From: Gelatoporia subvermispora B
Lineage: Eukaryota > Basidiomycota > Agaricomycetes > Polyporales > Gelatoporiaceae
Length of the DNA: 55,300 bases
Direction of reading: 5' to 3'
Assembly (NCBI GenBank): GCA_000320605.2
Contig: KB445793.1
Span: 230,639-285,938 of the forward strand
A model generated the notes under the pieces. That model made no database searches and was not told the origin of the DNA. It saw only the letters and a list, made by a program, of their open reading frames with translations. Each line of letters starts with the position of its first letter. The first letter of the stretch is position 1. This document shows positions 35,515-45,730 of the stretch, in pieces. A program made the position numbers and the translations under genes.

Positions 35515-36601
35515 GACCATCGCACCACATGCACACAAATCTGAATGAGCATATTTTATTTGAATACAATCAGGCGAAAGCTACCCAGACAAAGAAGCGA
35601 TTTCACCAACCCCACACCCTGCAGTACACACACACGCACGCGAGCAATTAGAGCTCCCGCCGTTCTTCACTACAAACGCGAGGTCGCACACGCTCAACGA
35701 GATGAGCTTCTTGAACTTCTCAGTGAGGGGTATATACTCGCGTTCTCGTCAAAAATCGACGACGCGGAGTTCCCTGTGAAGTTATTCCGGACGATCTTGT
35801 CCTTGAGAATCGAGGGTAATTGAGAATGCCTTTCATCTTGCTGTCGTCATACGACGCCTCCCTCTCGAGCTGGACGGCGAGGTTGACCGGTGGACACTCG
35901 GAATATTGATAGTGGTGACACGGAAAGCAAGATCAATGCGGAGAGCGTACGTGAGCTGAGCCGGCGTAGAGAGAATAAGGGGCAGCGCAGTAGTACAGAG
36001 CAAAGCAAAACGGAGTATGTGTATAAGATGCATACGAGCTGGCACACTACTCGGTCAGGGTTCTCTCGAGTATGCCCAACATGCCCAGAGGCTGTGGTAT
36101 CGTTCGGTCGCTACCGGCGCGTATATTTCCTCAAAAGACGTCCATTTATAGTTATTAAGGACACCGGGCGTTGCATGGCGATGACTGGAGGTTGGAGCTG
36201 GTCCGGAACGAAGGTCGGTGCAGATACCCGGAACAAGAGTTGATGTACCTTGTTCGAATAATGACGGATTATTAGTGCTACATGCACATAGTCACGTAAG
36301 ATGCTGCATCCTCCACGGCGATGATCAATTGTGGCAAAGCATTTGCGTATTTGAGCTCTATCAATCTTGCGATCTGTCATATTCACTCGTCCTATTTGCC
36401 ATCATTGTACTTTAGCAGATACGGTCATCATAGTCACTGTTCCGTCCATACGCCTGCTAATCACTACATCCGACAGGAGCATCATGTAGGTATGGCCCAA
36501 GTAGTCTCGGGAACATACCGGAGTTCTTCATTGGTGTCCTCATAAGCATCTTCATCGTCTGACTCTTCGTCTGACACATGCGACGACTCGTGGTCCGACG
36601 A

Positions 36602-37880
36602 TTACGGCTCATAGACCCCATTCTCTGCGTCCGGCTTATCACATGTAATAGGCGCACCCTTGACGAACTGCCCGCTTTGCGCAATGCGGAACGCCAACAA
36701 GTCGTACGTGACGATCTCGTCAGAACACAGATCCGCGTTTGGAGTAATGAGTAGCGGGAGATGACGTAGGTGTGTCAGGTCTGCATCCAGAATGCGCGCG
36801 TCCCTGAGGATGCGATCTTCTGCGACACATAGCATGTCGTCCGTATATGGTTCCATGTGCGCCCAGATGTCCAGGTGAAATGCCGCCCGCCCGCCAAAGG
36901 GCTCGTGTAGAAGGTACACAACCCAGGCCCATGGGAGGACCATGTGGCGGAGCTTTGTGCATGAGTGAAGGAGCTCCGCGAACTTGGGTGCGATATATAA
37001 CCTGGCTTCGGACAGGTCTACAAACTCTAATGTGCTCCCGTGCTTTTGGAAGAATTCCGATAATCCAGTCTTTGGATGAAAGAGGTACGTGTTGCGAGGT
37101 TTCTGTATCATCCAAAGATGTCGTAGATTCGGCATGTCCCAGGAGTCAAATATGCTAAAGTCAGGGTCTTCGCGACAGAAGAGCTCAAGCTCTGCGAGTT
37201 GAGGCAAGCGCACAGCGGGCCTAGGTGTGTAGTCGGTGTACCAAGACGACGAAAGGGGTATGGTGAGTGAGGTTAGTTGTGGAAATGTATTGAAGTGTCG
37301 CAGAGGCAAGTCGAAGGACATCGTTATCTAGGTACTGAAGATGATAACCAAGTTTTATCAGGCCACCTGGTAGCCCTGTGAGAGCTGTATTGAATTTGCG
37401 AATTGCACGGCGATGGAGATGTATGATACTGCCCATGAAGAAGCGGAAGCCCATATCAAATGATATGAGACGAGTCGTCTCCTGGAGAATGAGCGCCATC
37501 TCGATCAGCGCCTCCGATAAACGCGCAGTGAAGCAATCAAGGTGAATGTGCTTGATTAGACAGGAAACGTTGGATCTGGATTCCCGAACAGAGCGCGCAA
37601 AGCATAGAATCTACTCTGCGTGACATAGAACGGTTCGATTGTGGAGGAAGGGTAAGACCAGGTTATGCCATCCCTGCAGACTTGTACTAAGGTGGCTTTC
37701 GTACGGAGAGAGCCCTCACGATGTTGACAAGCTGTATACGCAGGTGGAATCCATGGAGTAGTCCGGCGGCACGGCATATTCAAAGATGATGAGTAACAAC
37801 TCCGAAGGTAGTTTGGTTATGAGACCGCGAGGCCCGGCGTCGAACCCGGAAGGGGCTGGCAATAGTCGTACTGATACTGT
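36602..37880 (-). pseudogene. Decayed F-box protein gene, paralogue of 22818-24173
   Basis: The 3' two thirds are an intact frame (37321-36602, 239 aa) with LRR-like segments and the tail ILRDARILDADLTHLRHLPL...DEIVTYDLLAFRIAQ, matching the tail of the intact F-box paralogue. Upstream, the F-box (LPSELLLIIFEYAVPP, about 37812-37765) is in one frame. The next blocks alternate between frames: GSLRTKATLVQVCR, then WHNLVLPFL, then SRFYALRALFGNPDP, then LIKHIHLD with ALILQETTRLISFDMGF. In-frame stops separate them. No combination of normal-length introns restores one frame, so at least three small indels seem needed. The 3' part might still be transcribed. Confidence 0.7.
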
Positions 37881-38525
37881 TTGACTGCGACCTATGAGAA
37901 GTCTTGAGGACTGGTAGACAAAGTAGTATTACGTAGACTCACTCTTTTTTGCATTCTTATCTGCGTACAGAATAGTGGTGTGCAGCTGGGTATAACGCTT
38001 GACGGTCAGGCCAGTTAGGTCTAGCAAAAGGTTAGATAGGCAGCAGCAGACAAGAGTCGCTGTCCGATCCGCACGGAGAAGTGGTGCGTCGCTCCCACGT
38101 GATCATTCCGCACCGCCTGGCCCGTGAGCACAGGGAGTCGACCGCGAAGCTCTGCGTTCCATGTTCCTGAGCCTCACGCACCATTTATCTGTCTCTGAAA
38201 CGAACGTATTTCTGGAGACACTGCAAACATATAGCAACGAACGCGCGGGCTCATATTCACAGGGGACGATGAGGCTAGTAGGCTCTGCGCACAACGGTTT
38301 TCGGAAAGATGTGTCGCTGTACCCGGAGGCTCTCGACACGTTCTTGCGAGAGGCGAGCTACGCCAAAACAAGACGAGAATGGTGGAGCGATATCGGGTGC
38401 GCTCGTGTCAATGTGCTGCCCTATCTCTTGCAGAGTATGTGGGTCTATTTGTACTATCGAGATCTAAGGCATACCAGATGATCGTCTCACGCCGTGATCA
38501 TAATACATGGATTCTATCTAGATCA
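37881..38525. other. Intergenic, nothing recognised
   Basis: Contains one 106-codon open frame (38161-38481, plus) without recognisable features, between the F-box pseudogene and the 3' end of the phosphate carrier gene. Confidence 0.4.
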
Positions 38526-40027
38526 TCACACCTTTGCAACCTCCTTGTGTATCTCCAGTCCGGGCGGAGCACCAAGTGCTGTACCATCACAATCCCCTAA
38601 GTTCTCCGCTCCATAGCGACAGTAAATGGGTACTCACCGTCTTTGATGCCCCCATAGAGCAAGAACTGGCCTGCGACAAGACCAGCGGTCATGACCATCC
38701 TCGGGCCTAGCCCAGCAAACAGCCCGCGGAAGCCAGCCTGTCTCGCAAGAACGGTGAGACGGTGCACCATCGAGCCTTCAGGCCCATGGCCCTTATTAAT
38801 CTGCGATAGGAGTGTGTCTGCCGGCTGTCGTGTGCAACGCGTGTTTTTCAGTTAGGGAGACGTGGAAGATAAAGGAGTCGCGCACCTGGCTGAGGATCGC
38901 CGCAGCGAAACCAGCGATGACCCCACTGCCGAGGTTGATACCGAATGTCGCGGACGGGCTGAGCGTCCGCCGCGTCTCCTCGGACATGTTACGAAACGCG
39001 AGTTCGTGGCAGAACTCGTTCACAGTAAACTGACCAATCGCGTACGGAATCTGTCTACGAAGTTGTGTGGTTGCGCATCAGTAAGGTAACACCATGAAGC
39101 AGTGTGCAAGAGCACTGACTTGCATAAGATAGGAAGGAACCCAGCGTAAAGCCCGCGCAAGCCCTCTTCTCGCGCAAGACGTGTGAAACCAGTCACAAGA
39201 CCAGTGGCATAATGTCTTTGTGAGACTAGTCGAATACGCGTCGCCTCCAGTGGAGTCAGCAGAATGTCAGCGAAGAATCTGGTCCGACTCATTCAGTAAC
39301 AACCCATGACATTGCGGATGGGGAAAACGCACTCTGCGACACTAGATGCGCCAAGATAGATCGCAGTGCGATACTTGACTGCTGCCTCTTGGTCTCCCGC
39401 AATTTGGCAGAATTGCTTCTTCCAGAACTCGTAGCCAGCAAATTTGGCGCCTCCCTATGCCGCACACGAGCGTTCCCGGCGTCAGCAAGATAGCGGACTT
39501 ATCAGTCTGGAGCAATGATCTTGGATGCGAGGGCGCACCTGAACAAGGTACCCCACTGCAGTAGGGCCGAATCCAGTCAAGAGTGCTGCTGGGCCTTCGT
39601 TCGCGACGATATAGCGCCCGCCTGCAAGAAGTGACTTCCGTGCAAGTGCGGGGTCGATCTGGATCCGCGTCTTGACGACGTCAATGGCTGTGGCCAAGAC
39701 GAGTCGAGTCAGTCCTCATATCCGAGCTGAGAGAAGCAGGAAGGCCTTACGAGTCATTCCACCGTGCGTTACGCTAGTCAGTCAGGTCAGCATGTACGGA
39801 CGGCGGACGGTTCCCGCAACGATAAGCGAGGAATTGCAATCACGTACGTGCAGCATAGTGCCCCTGTGCCAACGAGATGTGTCTCAGTAACAAAGGATAT
39901 CTATGCTCGCAAAACCAGACTCGCCTGCGAGGAAGAACTTGCTGTAGTCATTGGGTGTGAATTGCGGCACTACAAATTCGGTGCTTATCGGGGGAGTCTT
40001 CCTGGATTCTTCCGGTGCCTTTGCCAT
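38526..40027 (-). CDS. Mitochondrial phosphate carrier (Mir1/Pic2 type)
   Basis: Mitochondrial carrier family member importing phosphate across the inner membrane; yeast Pic2 also carries copper, so that is possible too. Nine exons (40027-39925, 39863-39848, 39773-39751, 39687-39539, 39454-39333, 39278-39120, 39054-38886, 38824-38638, 38578-38526), 326 aa. The three repeats each show the carrier signature: PIDVVKTRIQ, PLEATRIRLVS and PADTLLSQIN. They are followed by EGPAALLTGFGPTAVGYLVQ, EGLRGLYAGFLP and GFRGLFAGLGPRMV. The C-terminus GAPPGLEIHKEV is typical of this subfamily. Intron 39864-39924 starts GCGAGT: a GC-AG intron is the only way to get FFLA-GALCCT-VTHGGMT-PIDVV. The start codon lies about 14 bp from the breakpoint of the adjacent 2.42-kb duplication. 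Confidence 0.95.
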
Positions 40028-40688
40028 GTTTCCGAATGTAGTCGCCAAATGTTATCCCAAGGAACAAAAGGGATCACAGAAGTATACAACCAATTCTGGC
40101 GTGTGTTCAGAGATGAAGAGAGAGTATCTAGAAGAGGTATGGACCCGCCGGTCTCTGGCGGGCTAAGAGCCCCGCAGCGTCTGCCAGTTGCTTATGACGT
40201 CAGAGAAACGCAATCACGTGCGCGTGCGGCTTGCACTGTACGGTGCAGCACCTATAGGAATCTCATCGGACGCGACATTAAAGACGTTATCCCGGGCACA
40301 TGCAACAAATCTCATTAGATTTTGCGCGCAGGGCTCGCACTCTTCTCGCGCGGGACTCGCCACCGGTAAGCGCGAGCAGGTTCACTGGGGAGCACGAGAG
40401 GGAAAGATTCAAGCAGCCTGAGGCTCGGCCTCAGATCTGGTTTTATTCGTGTTCTACGCATTATCACGGGTATCGAGAGCGCTCAATCTCGAGTGTGCTC
40501 TGGTGAGTTCCCAAATTTAGTACTGTCGAGCTCATCATCACGTCCCACTTCATCCTCTGACCCTAGTATACCGTTCGCCCTGGAATGCCTATCCGGGTCA
40601 CGCAAATTCAGCATCAGCCGCGCTACCAGCGTGCTTGATATACTACATACTCTCAGCACAGTGTTAATTTAAGCATCGGTGTCATGAC

Positions 40689-41990
40689 TCACACATTTGT
40701 CAGTATTGTGCATACCCCTTTGATTTCAGGCTGGTTATACTCAATTGGAGTGGTGGCATGACAAAGACACGTAAAACGTACTGGAGGCACCTGAAGGGAT
40801 GCATCTAGGTACATCACAGGCACAACATAATAGAGGTTTCATCTGCAGCTTACCAAAAAAGCAACGATATTCACTATGTTGATAATGACAATGACGCCGA
40901 AATACATGATGCCTGACATAGCGGATGTGAGCAGGTGTAGATCGAAATGCGAGCAATCGTACCGTCACGCAGGACAATTTGTAGCAGAGAGCCTCTCCAT
41001 ATGTGCCTAACTCGAACTCCCTTGATAAGGGTTAAGATGAAGATCATCGTGTCAAAGCCGAGCATTGACATCCAGGCCTCAGCGAGATCTGGATGAATGT
41101 TATATCAATTGTGAGATAACATCATGGACAAAGAATAATTACGAAGTCCTCTGAGAGTAATTAGAGATCATCTGTCGTATTGCAAGAGTTAATTGAACAT
41201 ACTTCTGTGATGATATTGGTAAATTACAACCGCCTATCCAGGGCGCGGAGATAGCATCCTGGGACGTTGCTCCCCCGCTGGCACTGGGAGCGCTGAAAAG
41301 GGCCCACTCCAGGACCCAGGTGCATCAGGTACATCACGTACAGTCGAGACAAAACTGAGTGAAGACTATACCGTTGTGATTGCCGCGCCGATACATGACG
41401 TTGACAGCATCAAAGCAAGAATCCTGCGACTTTTGTCATACAAAGCGTACGTTCGGAGGGACAGCACAGCTGTCATGGTCTTCAGTTGGAAGTAACCATA
41501 CAGAACATCTCGCTCACCTCCCGTAACTGATTGTGTGGCAACAGCGAGATACTGGTGGTAGCTCTGGAAGGCGTGGCAGCTAGGAGACGAAATTGGCGAG
41601 TGGTCTAGCAGAAGCTAAGGAAGGCTCACCGCTACAGTTGCGTGAGATATGTCAGGTAGGTCTACGTTAATATGTCACTTACATCAGAGGGAATAGCTCC
41701 AAAGTACTCCAACGCAATAGGAATAGTTCCAAAGAGGGTAAGATAGCGATTGACAAAAAATAGAATGGATGGCCATGACGTGAGTTTTGCTCGCCAAAAT
41801 CTTTCGAATTCCGTCGGAAATGTCAAGCAGTAATCGTAATACAGGATCGCTGTTTCAGAAGACACTTTAAAGGCTATATAATACCGTGGTCAAGCACCTC
41901 ACCGAGCGAAACTAACAACACATTCTGCTGAATATGAAGACCCAAGGCGAACCTGGTGTCACTTGATGTTGACGTCAATAAGGACACGAC
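40689..41990 (-). CDS. DUF6533-like multi-pass membrane protein, tandem copy 1
   Basis: Agaricomycete family of unknown function. The DUF6533 block is AILYYDYCLTFPTEFERFWR then WPSILFFVNRYLTLFGTIPI. Exons that join in phase include ..41903, 41849-41683, a 2-nt piece at 41631-41630, and 41579-41518 (CHAFQSYHQYLAVATQ). They continue through AVLSLRTYALYDKSRRILAL, WALFSAPSASGGATSQ, a short KGLH exon, LAEAWMSMLGFDTMIFILTL and IMYFGVIVIINIVNIVAF, then a short tail. The length fits about six or seven membrane segments. I could not identify the start codon: the first exon (around 41990-41903, STSSDTRFALGLHIQQNVLL) has no in-frame ATG, so one more upstream exon is likely. The C-terminus differs from copy 2 by a small indel. 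Coordinates of the 5' end are approximate. Confidence 0.7.
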
Positions 41991-43179
41991 TAGAGTATAT
42001 GTAGCGATACATACATCCTATTCTGCATTTGGCACATGCCCTGGCTAGTTGCGCTTTACAATTCAGCTTGACGCTACTGATCACAGAGGTTGGAACTCGA
42101 GGTAAAATATGGGAGTTATATGTGGGGACCAACGGTCGTGGTCGCCAGGGTGAATGGAGTCTCGGGCTTTGTTTAATGTTCATGATGCTATCTTCTGACC
42201 AGTAAACGAGATGCTCACGATGAGAGCTCTCATCTTCAGTAAGCATTCCGGTGCAGACTGAGACCTCATAAACAGTCTGTTCACCTGGTTCCAGAGCCTT
42301 ACAGTGACATAACAACACATTCCGATCAGCTCACTTGAGCACATCGCCATGAATAGTGAGGTGCACAGGGAGTAGCGGGATGATACCATAAGTGACACTC
42401 ATAAGGAACGTTGTGACTCAGCTCCCGAACAGCCCCTTCATGCACGTGGTGGTATATCAGTCGCCGAATGTTATTCCAAAAAACACAAGATGAGAAACGG
42501 CAAAAGTACACAATCAATTGTGGGGATATCCTCGGAGGTGAAGAGAGCGTATCTAGAAGAGATATGAATCCGGTCACTGACGGGTTAGCTGAGAGCCCCT
42601 GCAGCGTCTGCCCTGGCTTATGACGTCCCATAAACGCGATCACATGCGCGACACAGCAGGCTCGTGCGGCTTGCAGCTTGCAGTACTCTGGGAATCTCAT
42701 CGGACGTTACTCTGGGTGCTATCCAGATCACACGCTTACGCAACAAATTCTGCTATATTCCATCCATGGGGCTCTAGTTCGGTCGCGTAGAACTCGCCCT
42801 TGAGCGCAAGCAGGATTGTTGGGAGCATGAGGAGTCTGGCTCCGGTGTATCGGGTCACTGCGCGCCTCGCAGCCTACTGCTTCGCGTTCTACACGTTATC
42901 ACGGGTATTCGGTGTGCTCAATCTAGAGTGCGCCGTGGCAAATCCTAAACTTCAATTATTTCGAGTTCATAACCATATCCGTCTCCATCCTCTGATCCTA
43001 GCATCCCACTAGACCTAGAATGCCTATCCGGGTCGCGCAAGTTCAGCATGAACCGTGCTACCAGGGTGCTTGATACACTACATCATCTCAGCACAGTATC
43101 CATTTGAGCGGAGATGTCATGACTCACACATTTGTCAATATTGTGCAGGCTCCTTTTGTTTCAGGCTGGTTATACTCAA

Positions 43180-44409
43180 TCAGACGAATGGCATCACAAA
43201 CATACGGGAACATACTGGAGGAATCTGAAGGAATGCATCAAAAATGAGAGGCACAACATGATAGAGGTAATACCGGCGTCTTACCAAGAAGGTAACAATA
43301 TTCGCTACGTTTGCGATGACAATGACGCCGAAATACATGACGCCTGACATTAAGAGGATGTGAGCAGTTATAGATATCGAATTGCGAGCGATCGTACTGT
43401 CACGTATCACGACTCGCAGCAAGGAGCCTTCCCACACGTGCCCAACTTGTAATCCCTTGACAAGGGTCAAAATGAATATCATCATGTCAAAGCCCAACAT
43501 TGACGTCCACGCCTCAGCAAGCCCTAGAAAATTATACTCAGTGGGAGGAGAATAGTATGAGAAGAATGGAATTACGAAAAGCCCTGATATTAATCATTAG
43601 CCATGTAGGATATTGTGAAAGTCAGTTGAACGTACTTCTGTGATGATACCGTTACGTCACAACCGCTTATCGTGGACACCGGGATGAAAGTGGGGGACAT
43701 TGTTCCCCCGCTGACATTGGGAATACTCAAAAGGGCCCACTTCAGACCCATGAGGTACGGCCAAGAAATCATCTAGTTGAAAATCTACCGTCGTGACTGC
43801 CGTGCCTATACATACTGCAGACAGCATTAGAGCAAGAATGCGACGACTCTTGTCATACAGAGCATATGTTCGGAAGAGCAGGACGACTGTCACAATCCTG
43901 AGTAGAAAGTGACCACACAGGATATATCGCTTACCTCCAACGACACATTGTGTGGCAACGGCGAGATACTGGTGGTAACTTTGAAAGCTGTGGCAGCTAG
44001 GGCCCGTATCGGTGATGGGCCTGACAAAAGTGAATGGAAACTGACCGCTGCGGTTACGTGAGCTATGTCAGGTACGTCTACCTTAATGTCATGTAACTTA
44101 CATTATTCGGAATAGCTCCAAAGAACTCCAATGCAAGTGGCAGACATCCAAAGAGGGAGAGGTAACGATTCACGAAAAATAGTATGGATGGCCACGATGT
44201 TAGTCTCATTCGCCAGAACCTTTCGAATTCCATCCGAAATGTCAAACAGTAATCATAATACAAGATCGCTATTTCAGATCACGCTTTAGTGAAGGCGAAG
44301 ACTTTGTGTTAATCCACTCACCAAGCGAAACCAGCATCACATTTTGATGAACGTATAAACCTAAGGTGAACCTGGTGCTATTTGGCGTTGACTTCACGAA
44401 GGGCACGAC
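43180..44409 (-). CDS. DUF6533-like multi-pass membrane protein, tandem copy 2
   Basis: Duplicate of the gene at 40.7-42.0 kb with the same exon layout: ..44322, 44268-44102, 44047-44046 (2 nt), 43996-43935, 43886-43789, 43739-43636, 43583-43576 (8 nt), 43523-43398, 43343-43285, 43224-43180. That is 223 codons (stop included) after the first exon. The DUF6533 block is AILYYDYCLTFRMEFERFWR with LFFVNRYLSLFGCLPLALEF. Other segments are CHSFQSYHQYLAVATQCVVG, LLFRTYALYDKSRRILALML, LAEAWTSMLGFDMMIFILTL and VMYFGVIVIANVANIVTFL. It ends MFVMPFV. All listed junctions keep the frame open. The start codon is unresolved (an in-frame ATG exists only just before LVSL), so the true 5' end is probably further upstream. 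Confidence 0.72.
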
Positions 44410-44880
44410 CGGAAGATAGATAGGAATACATACATGATATCCCGCATATCCTAGCTAAATGTGCTTCAGAGTCGAGCTTGACGATGGTGACTACAGAGGT
44501 CGGAAGCGAAGGCAGAATAAATACGGGAGTTACGTGCGGGGGGCAACAGTTGTGGTCGCCAAGGCGAGCAAACTCTCAGGCTCTATTGATGTTCACGATG
44601 CTATCTTCTGACCAGTAAAAGAGATAGTCACGATGAGAGCCAACGTACCTAGTCAGTGCTCCGGCGTAGACGGGGACCTCATCAGCTATCTGTTCATCTA
44701 GTTCCAGAGTCATACAGTGACGTTCGAAGGAGATGTCAACGCGTTCCAATTCAGCTCACTTGAGCGCATCATCATGAATGTTGAGGTGCACTGGGAGCTG
44801 CGGGGTGATAGTACGAATAATCACCCAAAGGAACATCAACTCCCGACCGGCCCCCTTCTGCGCATGGTGGAGACATATCG

Positions 44881-45730
44881 AATCTGTTGGGATCAGATAT
44901 GCTTATGTTCGGCGGCTCGCCGATGTTCAGGAATATGCATTGGAAGCATGTAAGTTTTTACGGTATATATACAGGGAGGTGATAGCGTAATAGTGACAGG
45001 GAAGGAGACCCACGTTCAGTCGTGCGTTCTGCTATCCTGGGGTAGCTCCGACTGATGTCGGGCGGGTCTCTCGAGTCTCATCCCTCGATTTTCATTCGAA
45101 CAGGTCTTCTAAAAAGTCATTCAGCTTCGTATTTTTAGCCAGAGATGTTTTAACGAACGAACGTAAGTGGTGTGAAGGTACAAGAGTAAGGATGATCACT
45201 AGTAGCCTGCAGGGATCGTCTGACTGTCTGGTGAGAGAAGCCAGTCAGCGCGCCCACCGCAAGCCGACGATCACATGACCGTACGCGCTATTGCCGGTGG
45301 CGTCTGGGGGCAGGCTGGGAATCTCCTGTCCTCTCCTGACCGTCGACCACCCTCCGTTTACAAAGACGTTGATCACCGCACCCATTGGCTTCCCTGTAAA
45401 GGCAAAAGCGTACACACATTCCAGTTCTTCCCGTAATATAAGGTCGCCATTCCGACAATTCCTGCTTTGGCAACACCTCCAACGGACACTACACTCTGAC
45501 TTACCACCATGCTCAACATCAGTCACCCGAAGGCGGACAGAGGATACATTTCCATCGCGGATCATGGCCTGTGAGTGCTTACCATGATGACCGGAGTTGC
45601 TTCTCAATACAGTCCTCGGCGAGCAGCATAGGAAACCTCCGCACCGCTGCTCTGGTACGTCATACCTCACCGCCCCGCTATCGTCTTGTCTGACCCCGAC
45701 ATAGGTCAGCATCGACGGGTCTAGTGAGTC
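44881..45730. other. Intergenic; one unassigned minus-strand frame
   Basis: A 155-codon minus-strand frame (45712-45245) ends with a protein-like stretch (AFAFTGKPMGAVINVFVNGG, then YGHVIVGLRWAR), but I cannot place it in a family. Its start lies only 19 bp from the proposed GH15 start on the other strand. It could be the last exon of an unrecognised gene or chance. Confidence 0.3.

Larger units (their letters stand above)
34402..36601. other. Gene-poor stretch, one inverted duplicate, no gene recognised
   Basis: About 2.2 kb. Short open frames (up to about 117 codons) show no recognisable motif. The only structure I could support is the 52-bp inverted duplicate described separately. Confidence 0.4.
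40041..44880. repeat. Head-to-tail duplication of a ~2.42-kb unit (40041-42460 and 42460-44880)
   Basis: GTCGCCAAATGTTATCCC at 40041 pairs with GTCGCCGAATGTTATTCC at 42460. A second anchor is CATCGTGTCAAAGCC near 41045 with CATCATGTCAAAGCC near 43480. A third is GAGGTGCACAGGGAG near 42358 with GAGGTGCACTGGGAG near 44783. Offsets stay at 2.42-2.44 kb, so the copies are adjacent and in the same orientation. Each contains one DUF6533-like gene and about 650 bp of flank. Divergence is moderate with small indels, so the event is not very recent. Confidence 0.88.

Noticed and set aside
39764..40318. 184-codon plus-strand frame over the phosphate carrier 5' end
   Set aside because: Antisense shadow overlapping the first three carrier exons and introns; no motif of its own.
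45245..45712. 155-codon minus-strand open frame as a separate gene
   Set aside because: The C-terminal part looks protein-like, but the 5' part does not and no family was recognised; left as unassigned.
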